22,747 nucleotides of DNA from Moheibacter sp035515075 (GTDB taxonomy: Bacteria > Bacteroidota > Bacteroidia > Flavobacteriales > Weeksellaceae): assembly GCA_035515075.1 (NCBI GenBank), contig DATJBZ010000008.1, positions 1 to 22,747 on the forward strand. The letters are read 5' to 3'. This document shows positions 1 to 6,792 of the stretch, piece after piece (position 1 is the first letter of the stretch; the number at the start of each line of letters is the position of its first letter). The translations under genes were made by a program, and so were the position numbers. The notes beneath the pieces were generated by a model. It did no database searches. It worked only from the letters and a program-made list of their open reading frames with translations, and was not told where the DNA came from.

Positions 1-372
1 ATTGCTAAGCGTGGCGGAAGAGCCACCCAAAATATAGCCACCTTCTTTGGTCAAATTGGCACTGTATAAAAAATCATTCCCTGCGCTACCAAAGCTTTGC
101 TGCCATTCCATTCGTCCTTGTTCGTCCATTTTCCAAAGAAAATAATCCAAATCACCTTGTCCTGTATTGGTCTTATTGCCTGTTTTTCCAGAAAAAGAAC
201 TTCCAACTAGCAAAAAACCATAATCGGGTGTAGCCTTCAAATCATACAAATATTCACTGTGTACACCACCCAAAACTTGTTGTCATTCGATCGATTGAGC
301 GTTGGCTGATGGAACTAAAATAAAGTGAAAGAAAAGAAAGCTGAGGGATAAAGTAAAATTCAACTGCTTCAT
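1..372 (-). pseudogene. Secreted repeat protein, 5' end only, interrupted by in-frame TGA
   Basis: The frame starts at an ATG complementary to 370-372 and runs off the left edge (124 codons). It begins with a Sec signal peptide (hydrophobic residues 6-21, then PSANAQ as a likely cleavage region). A TGA interrupts the frame at codon 30 (complement of 283-285). After it, the reading continues without another stop and contains two copies of a roughly 60-residue repeat: QQVLGG..SEYLYDLKATPDYGFLLVGSS at 31-59 and WQQSFG..NDFLYSANLTKEGGYILGGSS at 90-119. The TGA falls exactly where the second copy has Trp90, so a TGG-to-TGA change is the simplest explanation. The repeat style is that of large Bacteroidota surface proteins with a C-terminal T9SS sorting domain, which would lie off the window. 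It could instead be a sequencing error. The family assignment is an inference from repeat style. Confidence 0.6.
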
Positions 373-472
373 GAGTTTAACGTTTTATAGGGATGATTTG
401 GCGAAAGTATGTTGCTTAACATATATTGTCGAATTTTATTTGGTGATAGATATCATGCATTACTGAAAATAG

Positions 473-502
473 GAAAAACCCTTCGGTGGCACAGGGTTTT
501 TC
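473..502. terminator. Hairpin, possible bidirectional terminator
   Basis: A perfect 9-bp inverted repeat, GAAAAACCC (473-481) and GGGTTTTTC (494-502), encloses a 12-nt loop. The A and T runs lie inside the stem ends, so either strand would give a hairpin ending in U-rich sequence. It lies 100 nt upstream of the 1-372 gene start and may close a lost gene in the 373-829 gap. Confidence 0.45.
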
Positions 503-779
503 TTTATGATTTCTACTAGATGATACCCGATATATGTGAAGACAAAAGTCTCTTCTGGTGAAATGGATGTTCTTTGCTGTGGAGAAAACTCCAAATATTG
601 ACCCATCGTAAACGGCTCCTGTAATGGAGCTCTGAAGTACTTAAACTGAGCGAACTATTTGTTAAACACCCCACTTGTTCCTATTCAATATTTTAGGTAT
701 TCCTTCAGATGGAAAAGGAAGTTTATTGAACTCGAGAGCGGAACCCTTGATAAGAAATAAAAGCTTTCAAAAGCATAAA

Positions 780-807
780 AAAACTCCGCCATGACTGACG
801 GAGTTTT
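780..807 (-). terminator. Rho-independent terminator of the gld cluster
   Basis: AAAACTCCG (780-788) and CGGAGTTTT (799-807) form a perfect 9-bp stem with a 10-nt loop. Read on the minus strand the stem is followed by a run of T residues (complement of the A run at 777-783). It lies about 22 nt past the gldN stop, the expected place for the end of the gldKLMN transcript. Confidence 0.8.
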
Positions 808-829
808 CTATTATTTTATGAAAGCCAAA

Positions 830-1735
830 TCAATAGCTCCACATATCTGCTTCTGATTGCAAGATGCTTTCTCTGATGCGACTACTTTCTTCCAATTGCC
901 CTTTGGCATCTTTTGGAATGTAATCTTCGATAGGCGTAATTCCGTACATCGTTTGTGCTTTGTACAAAACCGATGAAAAACGACGCGCATTCAATATATC
1001 ATCAAAAGTAACGCTGGATGAAGAGTTGCTTGGGTTGAACACTGTGTAGTTGTTCAACACTTGTCGTGCATCTGGATACCAAATCCAGAAAAGCTCTACA
1101 AAAGTGCCGTCATCAAACTCAGTACCCAATGCTTGCGCATCTGGCCCCATGATACACAAACCTAACAGTCTGTATTTCATTTCACCCAAACGACGGTCAA
1201 TGTACCACATGCCTTTTGTTTTCAACATTTTGATGTCACCTGAATGCACCTCAAAGTTAAAAATCAATCCATCATCTGGTTCTTCCCCTTCATCAATTAA
1301 ATCAAAATAATATTGTTGGGTATCTTTCTTTGCTGTTCTCGAAACAATTTGATCATAGGTCATTTTGGTGGTGAAATATTCATCATCAAAAACTTGCTGA
1401 ATCTCGCCAGAACGCACGCCTTGTACCAAAGCATCATACAATGAAGCGGATTCGGTCAAAAGACCATCCGATGCACGGTAATAAGGTTGGTTCAACCGCT
1501 CATTCAAGTCGATGACTTCCCAAACGACTTTTGACCACACGATGTCTTTGTCCTCGATGTGTCCGTAAGCCATGGGCTCAGCCAAAGTGCTGATGGTATC
1601 ACCTGACTCAGTAATCTTTGTTTTGTTCGCTCGCTGTTCTCTCAACTCGTCGGGAGACATTGCGTTCAAGACGTTTTGCGCAAGGCTTGTCGTCGCCATA
1701 CATACGCTCATTAGTCCGAAAAAAAGATACTTCAT
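830..1735 (-). CDS. gldN: GldN, type IX secretion / gliding motility protein
   Basis: This 301-residue protein begins with a Sec signal peptide (MKYLFFGLMSVCMATTSLAQ, cleavage near residue 19). It carries the characteristic GldN core GHIEDKDIVWSKVVWEVIDL around residues 58-77, followed by NERLNQPYY. GldN is a periplasmic component that, with the lipoprotein GldK, forms the ring-like part of the T9SS associated with the outer membrane; it is needed for secretion and, in gliders, motility. Length and signal peptide match the family. It is the last gene of the gldK-L-M-N run, 19 nt after gldM, and is followed by a strong terminator. I see no truncation or missing segment. Whether this strain glides cannot be read from these genes, because non-gliding T9SS species also carry them. 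Confidence 0.95.
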   Translation of the reverse strand: MKYLFFGLMSVCMATTSLAQNVLNAMSPDELREQRANKTKITESGDTISTLAEPMAYGHIEDKDIVWSKVVWEVIDLNERLNQPYYRASDGLLTESASLYDALVQGVRSGEIQQVFDDEYFTTKMTYDQIVSRTAKKDTQQYYFDLIDEGEEPDDGLIFNFEVHSGDIKMLKTKGMWYIDRRLGEMKYRLLGLCIMGPDAQALGTEFDDGTFVELFWIWYPDARQVLNNYTVFNPSNSSSSVTFDDILNARRFSSVLYKAQTMYGITPIEDYIPKDAKGQLEESSRIRESILQSEADMWSY

Positions 1736-1754
1736 AATTTGTTCATTTAATTTT

Positions 1755-3308
1755 TTAATTTACTTCAATCGTTACAGAAGAAGCGGTTCCGTCACCTGCG
1801 GCTGATGAATATTTGATGTCAAACACCCCTACTACATCGCCTTTTTTGGCTTTGGACAAAGCTCCTGCTGCACCGCTCATTTTGTCTCCTGTCACAGATA
1901 CTGTTGGCTGTCCAGGTACTTTCACTTTGAATGAAGTTACTTGTCCTTTCACGTCAAACAAGAAATCTGGCCAGTCTACACGAACGGTTTGTCCTGCCAA
2001 TCCATTGGCTGGAACAGCTAAACTCGTTTTGTTTGCAATGTGTGCTCTTGCTGGAGGAACGGGTTTGATTCTGAATTCCTTTTTCCCAGAAACCACTTTT
2101 CCAGTAGAAGTTTTTGCCGAAGCAGTGAAAGTTACGGTTGAACTTCCAGGACCAGGTTTGTACACCCATTTTCCTGCACCTGCACTTCTCAATCCTGCTA
2201 CTGAAGCTGTCAAAGAAACTGCACCCTCAGCACCATTCACGGTAGCCGACATTGGGTTGTCCAAGTTACGGTACACCACATTCATTGCATCTGCTGAAAT
2301 CACAGCACCTGAAGGGTTGGTCAATGTTTCGTCCACCACTTCGTATTCATGTACAAAAGGAATTGGCTCGATGAACTGTCCATCAGCACCTTTGTACGTC
2401 ATGGTTCCTTTCAAAGTTCTCTTACCTGAACCACTTGTATTCAAATTGAAATTCGCTTTTCCGTTGACCAAGGCTACTTCGCCCATGCCGTCAATGGTTA
2501 CTTTTCCTTCCAAAGTATCATCAAACGCACCAAAAGCAATGCTTCCTTCTGATGGTTTTCCTGACAATACGATAGGAGAAGCGATCACGATTGGCTCAAA
2601 AGCTTTCAATTCGATTTCGTCTTCCAATTTGTTAGCCAATAAAGCACGCACCAAGCTCCCTTCTTCCGTACGGATATCAGATTGCATTTTGGTCAAATTC
2701 GCCAAACCTGCAACCATCGGTTGATCGTAAAATAAAGCGTTCAACCATGATTTCTTGCCACGATCTGCGGTATCAAAAATGTGCTCAACTCTTTCTCTAT
2801 CTCCTTTCGCTTTATCTGAATCACCTTCATAAGCTCCACTGATGAAAGTTTTGAAACCATCAATGGCGGATTTCAATTCTGTTCCCACTTCACTAGGTGT
2901 ATCTTGTTTTGCGAACAATAATTTCGTCAAAACATCGGTATTCTGAAGTGAGTTGTAGTTCGTCTCTTTTTCTTCCTCTCCAAAACCAGGAAGTGTGTAC
3001 TCCTGTTGGTCCATGATATTTTGCTTGATTCTTTCAATCACATCAAAAGCCTTGTCTGCTTCGGATTTCACCTGAGCTGCAGCCGATTGAATCGCTGCAT
3101 AATCTGGATTGTCTTTTGCTTTATTTATGATTTGTTCATAAAAAGTTCCATTATTTTTCGCGGTCAATTTGGATGAGTCATCCAAAGTAACGGTTATGCT
3201 CTCAAAAGATCTCAACACTTGACGGTCCACTTGCATCGCCATCATGGCGATGAACACGAGGTACATCAGGTTAATCATCTTTTGACGAGGTGTCTGCTTG
3301 CCTGCCAT
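1755..3308 (-). CDS. gldM: GldM, T9SS/gliding motor shaft protein
   Basis: This 517-residue protein opens with the GldM signature MAGKQTPRQKMINLMYLVFI, a short cytoplasmic tail followed by one transmembrane helix (about 13-31) that packs against GldL in the inner membrane. The long remainder is periplasmic and is expected to fold as a string of beta-rich domains (D1-D4) forming a dimeric shaft that reaches the GldK/GldN ring. Gly/Pro/Ser/Thr-rich beta segments from about residue 220 on fit this. GldLM is the proton-driven rotary motor that powers secretion through the T9SS. Length is close to that of characterised GldM. It lies between gldL (53 nt upstream) and gldN (19 nt downstream). A 303-codon antisense reading frame across it is a by-product of codon bias and not a gene. 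Confidence 0.96.
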   Translation of the reverse strand: MAGKQTPRQKMINLMYLVFIAMMAMQVDRQVLRSFESITVTLDDSSKLTAKNNGTFYEQIINKAKDNPDYAAIQSAAAQVKSEADKAFDVIERIKQNIMDQQEYTLPGFGEEEKETNYNSLQNTDVLTKLLFAKQDTPSEVGTELKSAIDGFKTFISGAYEGDSDKAKGDRERVEHIFDTADRGKKSWLNALFYDQPMVAGLANLTKMQSDIRTEEGSLVRALLANKLEDEIELKAFEPIVIASPIVLSGKPSEGSIAFGAFDDTLEGKVTIDGMGEVALVNGKANFNLNTSGSGKRTLKGTMTYKGADGQFIEPIPFVHEYEVVDETLTNPSGAVISADAMNVVYRNLDNPMSATVNGAEGAVSLTASVAGLRSAGAGKWVYKPGPGSSTVTFTASAKTSTGKVVSGKKEFRIKPVPPARAHIANKTSLAVPANGLAGQTVRVDWPDFLFDVKGQVTSFKVKVPGQPTVSVTGDKMSGAAGALSKAKKGDVVGVFDIKYSSAAGDGTASSVTIEVN

Positions 3309-3361
3309 ATTAATTAAATAAGTAGATTATTAAACATTTAGTAAAATTTAAAACGGGAAAA

Positions 3362-4042
3362 TTAATTTCCTTTCATTGCAGACAACATACCGCCATACAC
3401 TTTGTTTAGGCTGTTGATGCTTTGCGTTAATGACTCCAATTCTTGTTGGAATTTCTGAGAACCTCCAGCAGAAGCTTCCATTTCCGAAATGAATTGTTTG
3501 TTTAATTCTACTTGTTTTTGTCCACTCTCTAATTGTACTTGGTACAAAGCGTTCAATGACTCCATGTGGTTGGCGGCCAAAGCCAATTGGTCTCCATATT
3601 GTTGTGTTGCAGCAGCAGCGCTGGTTGTTTTGTTGATTTCATTGACTGCAGAACCGAAGTTTTCGATTCCAGAACGCAATCTTTCCATCAAAGAAACATC
3701 CAATTTTGCTTCGCTCAACATTTTGTCTAATTTGTCTGATAATGACATATTATCGGATTCTTCCACCATTTTCTGTGTTGCTTTCTTAGGTGCAACGGCT
3801 ACGCCACTGGCCAATTCTGGATAAACGGTTTCCCACTCGTATTCTCCTTTGGGCTTGTCAAATGCGAAAACGGTAAATACAATTACCTCCATCACCATCC
3901 CGAAAGCCAAAATCAATGATCCATCAATTCCAAAAACGGTGTAGTGGTTAATTTTACATAAAGCTCCTGCAATTACAATTGCGGCTCCGATACTATAAAA
4001 GAAATTCAGTCTGACGTCCTTTTTACTTGCTTTTACTGCCAT
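3362..4042 (-). CDS. gldL: GldL, T9SS/gliding motor stator protein
   Basis: The chosen start is the ATG at 4040-4042, giving 226 residues. The frame is open 56 codons further upstream, but that extension overlaps the end of gldK and has no family resemblance, whereas MAVKASKK leads directly into the first membrane helix. Two helices follow (about 13-29 and 37-60). The second, with Gly at its start and Glu52 buried (FGMVMEVIVF), corresponds to the helix whose conserved Glu is proposed to carry protons in the GldLM motor; Arg11 near the first helix fits the other conserved charged residue. The C-terminal 160 residues are soluble, Gln/Glu-rich and probably helical or coiled-coil in the cytoplasm. 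It forms the inner-membrane motor with GldM, encoded immediately downstream. Confidence 0.93.
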   Translation of the reverse strand: MAVKASKKDVRLNFFYSIGAAIVIAGALCKINHYTVFGIDGSLILAFGMVMEVIVFTVFAFDKPKGEYEWETVYPELASGVAVAPKKATQKMVEESDNMSLSDKLDKMLSEAKLDVSLMERLRSGIENFGSAVNEINKTTSAAAATQQYGDQLALAANHMESLNALYQVQLESGQKQVELNKQFISEMEASAGGSQKFQQELESLTQSINSLNKVYGGMLSAMKGN

Positions 4043-4103
4043 AATAAAATAAAAATTAGTGTTAATTAAATGATTTATTGTTAATAATTGTTCTCTTAAA
4101 ATA

Positions 4104-5552
4104 TTACTTTCTGGTTCTGAATTTGATTTTCGCTCCTTCTGGGAAAGATTGCGCTGTTCTAAATCCAATGTAGCTTCGTGCAGAATCTTGGTGTTCCCAA
4201 TCTCTCGCACTCACCATCAATAAATACCCAATGTCTTTCCAAGATCCTCCTCTCACCGAACGGTTGTCGCTACGGTCTCTTGAAATCGTTGGATTCAAGG
4301 TAGAAGTCATTTGGTAAAACGCTTTGTCAAAAGGTGTACTTGTCCACTCTGCTACGTTCCCAGCCATGTCGTACAAACCGTAACCGTTGGCATGGAAAGT
4401 TTTTACAGGGCCTGTGTACATGTATCCTTTTCCTTCTTCTTCGATATAATCTCCTCTTTTGGGTTTAAAATTCGCTAAATAACAACCTCTGTCATCGACC
4501 AAGTAAGGTCCACCCCAAGGGTAAGGCGCATCTTGCAATCCGCCACGGGCAGCATATTCCCACTCAATTTCAGTCGGCAAACGGTAATCGATGACTTTTT
4601 GAGCAGTACCTCTACGCTTTCTTTTGGAAGCCAAGAAGTCATTTTGTTTTTTGGTTTTGAATGCACAATAAGCCATGGCTTGGTTCCAAGTCACACCCAC
4701 TACTGGATAGTCTGAATAAGCTTCATGCCAGAAGTAGTTTTCGTGCATAGGGTCGTTGTGTGCATAGTTGAAGTCACGCACCCAAACTGTGGTGTCCGGA
4801 TAAACCGACACTTCTTCTTCATGACGGAAATCAATTCTGAAAGTATCTGAATTGTTGCCTTCTCTTGCTGCTCCTGCTTGGTCCACCCAAACGTATTTGA
4901 ATTTCAGTTTACGGACATCGATCAGTCTTTCGTTGTTGAATCTTTCTTCAGGCGCATAGTACAATCCGTCCAAAGCTTCTGCATAATCCACATCTGGATA
5001 TTCATATTTGTTCCAGATCAATTCTGCATTCCAATTCAATTTTCTTTGGTCAATGGAATAATCACCATCACGACCTGTTGATTTCGATTCTACATATTGA
5101 TCCCAGGCGGTAGGTTCTCCATCTTCACTTCCCGAAATATAACGGTAAGCGGCAATTCCTGAAGCATCACCAGAACTACCTGAAGTGGGATCAAATCCTA
5201 ATTCACTGGCTTTCTCTGCAAGAATGGTTCGTGCAATTGAGTCACGAACGTAATCCACAAAGACACGGTACTCAGAGTTGGTCGTTTCGGTATCGTCCAT
5301 ATAGAACCCAGAAACAGAAACCGTACGTACCGGCGCTGTATTATCAAAAGTAAAATCAAAATCCGTTTGTCCCAAAACAAATGAACCACTTGGAATCGGC
5401 ACCATGCCTTTCGGGCGCTGTGGCGTCCAAGATGTTGATTTCTTTCCTACAATTTGCCCATCATCTTTCCCTCCATTCCTTCCTTTTTTCAACATATTGC
5501 AAGAAGAAAGGGAAAAGGTTAAAATGAGAACTGCTACCAATGCTTTATTCAT
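4104..5552 (-). CDS. gldK: GldK, T9SS/gliding lipoprotein with FGE-sulfatase fold
   Basis: This 482-residue protein has a lipoprotein signal (hydrophobic 4-15 and lipobox LSSC with Cys18). The mature part is a formylglycine-generating-enzyme-like domain starting at GMVPIPSGSFVLG (49-61), with the hallmark motifs YRLPTEIEWEYAARGG, YGLYDMAGNVAEWTS and SVRGGSWKD, and the terminal GFRTAQS. In the T9SS the fold is structural: GldK is anchored to the outer membrane and builds the periplasmic ring with GldN. A long insertion (about 110-280) between the first strand and the FGE motifs is rich in charged and aromatic residues. It is the first gene of the gld cluster, and a consensus -7 promoter element lies about 48 nt upstream of its start. 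Confidence 0.94.
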   Translation of the reverse strand: MNKALVAVLILTFSLSSCNMLKKGRNGGKDDGQIVGKKSTSWTPQRPKGMVPIPSGSFVLGQTDFDFTFDNTAPVRTVSVSGFYMDDTETTNSEYRVFVDYVRDSIARTILAEKASELGFDPTSGSSGDASGIAAYRYISGSEDGEPTAWDQYVESKSTGRDGDYSIDQRKLNWNAELIWNKYEYPDVDYAEALDGLYYAPEERFNNERLIDVRKLKFKYVWVDQAGAAREGNNSDTFRIDFRHEEEVSVYPDTTVWVRDFNYAHNDPMHENYFWHEAYSDYPVVGVTWNQAMAYCAFKTKKQNDFLASKRKRRGTAQKVIDYRLPTEIEWEYAARGGLQDAPYPWGGPYLVDDRGCYLANFKPKRGDYIEEEGKGYMYTGPVKTFHANGYGLYDMAGNVAEWTSTPFDKAFYQMTSTLNPTISRDRSDNRSVRGGSWKDIGYLLMVSARDWEHQDSARSYIGFRTAQSFPEGAKIKFRTRK

Positions 5553-5599
5553 CCTAATTCTTTTTAAGCGTGTAAATCTATTATAATTTTACGATTCTC

Positions 5600-5630
5600 C
5601 AAAAATAATTTTTATTTGGCTTTAGCTAAA
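5600..5630 (-). promoter_or_regulatory. Putative promoter of gldKLMN
   Basis: On the minus strand TATTTTTG (complement of 5600-5607) matches the Bacteroidota -7 consensus TAnnTTTG exactly. A weak -33 candidate, TTTA(G), lies 19 nt upstream. It falls in the 103-nt gap between the arginase-like gene and gldK and would give a 5' leader of roughly 40 nt. The gap and the element suggest gldK is not only read through from topA. Confidence 0.45.
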
Positions 5631-5655
5631 CGAACAAAAAAATATTTTATTGTGG

Positions 5656-6792
5656 TCAATATAATTTTTTGTACGACTTCCACCATCTGTCTGGGATTTT
5701 CCCCTTTAATGCGTTTTCATAATCTTTCAACGAGCAAGGCGTAATTTGCTTGCCTTGCATCTCAATCTCCTCCATCTCATTCAGTTCCAACCACCACTGC
5801 TGGGCTTGGATGTCGTGATAAAAGATCAAACTGCGCTCATCCAACTGTACATAATAGGTTTGATAACTTGTTTGATCCTCAAAATTCAAGGCCATTGGCG
5901 CTTGATTTTTCCCTTCAATGAAATACCACATCATTTCTGCTACCAACAAATCGTCGGACAACAAATGCTTGGGTTTGTAGTTATAAACGCCCAAACTACG
6001 GACTTTATTGTTGATGCCTGCATATCGCACCAAAGCACAAATCTCTCTTGATGAAAAACCATTGGGCGACAATGTATTTGCTGATTGAAAATCAGAAGAT
6101 TGGATCGCTTCTAAATTCAAAACCACCAAGTCTGAATGGCGCAATTCCGGCTCAGCTTCTTCGATAGATTCCATCAATTTCCCCAAACGCTTGACATCAA
6201 AGTTCAATTGTTCCATCAAATCCAACTCTTCTTGGGCCACAAAATAAGTCTGATACCCCATCTGATGGTAATCGAACAATTGGTGTGGTTCTATGGTGAT
6301 GATTTTGCTCAAATAATTATGAATCGACAATTCTTCTGCATCATTCCCCAAACGAAAACGATTGTCAATGCTGCTCAAACTCACTTGGTGCGTGATCGAA
6401 TCAAACACTCGGTATTGCCCATAGGCCAAATCCGCTGTACCACCCAAAATGATCAAATGCGCTTTGGCTTGTAAAACTTCTCGTTGGATTTGCTCAAAAG
6501 CGTAGTAGGTATCTTCCAAAGTTAGCCCTGGGTTCAAATCGCCCAAATCAAACACTGGTAAATGCCAATTTCCTTTTTTCAATTGATAGAATTGCGTGCG
6601 AATGCCGTCCAAAGAAAAATCCACTTCATTGTCCAAAAAACCTCCGCGGTTTTCTTTCACACCCAAAATCACCAAAGCATTTTCTTGCAATTCCGTATGA
6701 AACTGAAGATGCGCGCCAATGCTAAAATCATCCAACTGACTGGCCAGACTGAACAGTTCTTCAGAAACTGGCGTTAAAAACTCATTCAACAT
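5656..6792 (-). CDS. Arginase/formimidoylglutamase-family protein, metal ligands degenerate
   Basis: The 378-residue protein has the order of motifs of the ureohydrolase (arginase) fold, but the metal-binding residues are replaced. The GGxH motif reads GGTAD at 117-121. The DAHxD motif reads SIDNR at 141-145. The third ligand motif (DxDxxDP type) reads NLEAIQSSDF at 226-235. Substrate hydrolysis through a binuclear Mn site therefore looks impossible, so I call it a probable pseudoenzyme rather than an active formimidoylglutamase. Its start codon overlaps the topA stop by one base (TAATG), implying translational coupling, and gldK follows after 103 nt. I recall arginase-family genes at this position in other Bacteroidota, which hints at a conserved but unassigned role. 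The C-terminus ends PDRWWKSYKKLY, a basic-aromatic tail. Confidence 0.75.
   Translation of the reverse strand: MLNEFLTPVSEELFSLASQLDDFSIGAHLQFHTELQENALVILGVKENRGGFLDNEVDFSLDGIRTQFYQLKKGNWHLPVFDLGDLNPGLTLEDTYYAFEQIQREVLQAKAHLIILGGTADLAYGQYRVFDSITHQVSLSSIDNRFRLGNDAEELSIHNYLSKIITIEPHQLFDYHQMGYQTYFVAQEELDLMEQLNFDVKRLGKLMESIEEAEPELRHSDLVVLNLEAIQSSDFQSANTLSPNGFSSREICALVRYAGINNKVRSLGVYNYKPKHLLSDDLLVAEMMWYFIEGKNQAPMALNFEDQTSYQTYYVQLDERSLIFYHDIQAQQWWLELNEMEEIEMQGKQITPCSLKDYENALKGKIPDRWWKSYKKLY

Larger units (their letters stand above)
373..829. other. Intergenic stretch without a convincing gene
   Basis: About 450 bases separate the interrupted secreted protein from gldN. I see two terminator-like hairpins (473-502 and 780-807) and no RNA gene. 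A 48-codon minus-strand ORF (460-606) runs through the first hairpin. It contains a short string, FVFTYIGYHLVEI, that vaguely recalls the end of the carboxypeptidase-regulatory-like domain of TonB-dependent receptors (typically FSYIGYKTQEV). If that resemblance is real, this is decayed coding sequence; it is too short to call. Confidence 0.4.

Noticed and set aside
283..285. Alternative genetic code reading TGA as Trp
   Set aside because: TGA terminates the methyltransferase, mod and TPR-like genes at natural family ends, and Trp is encoded by TGG throughout.
1813..2724. A 303-codon plus-strand open frame opposite gldM
   Set aside because: It is antisense to a clearly recognisable gldM, has no recognisable domain, and is explained by the codon bias of the true gene. 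The same holds for the antisense frames across gldK, topA, miaB and the sigma54 activator.
4043..4210. A 56-residue N-terminal extension of gldL
   Set aside because: It overlaps gldK and lacks any family pattern; the ATG at 4042 directly precedes the first membrane helix, as in known GldL.
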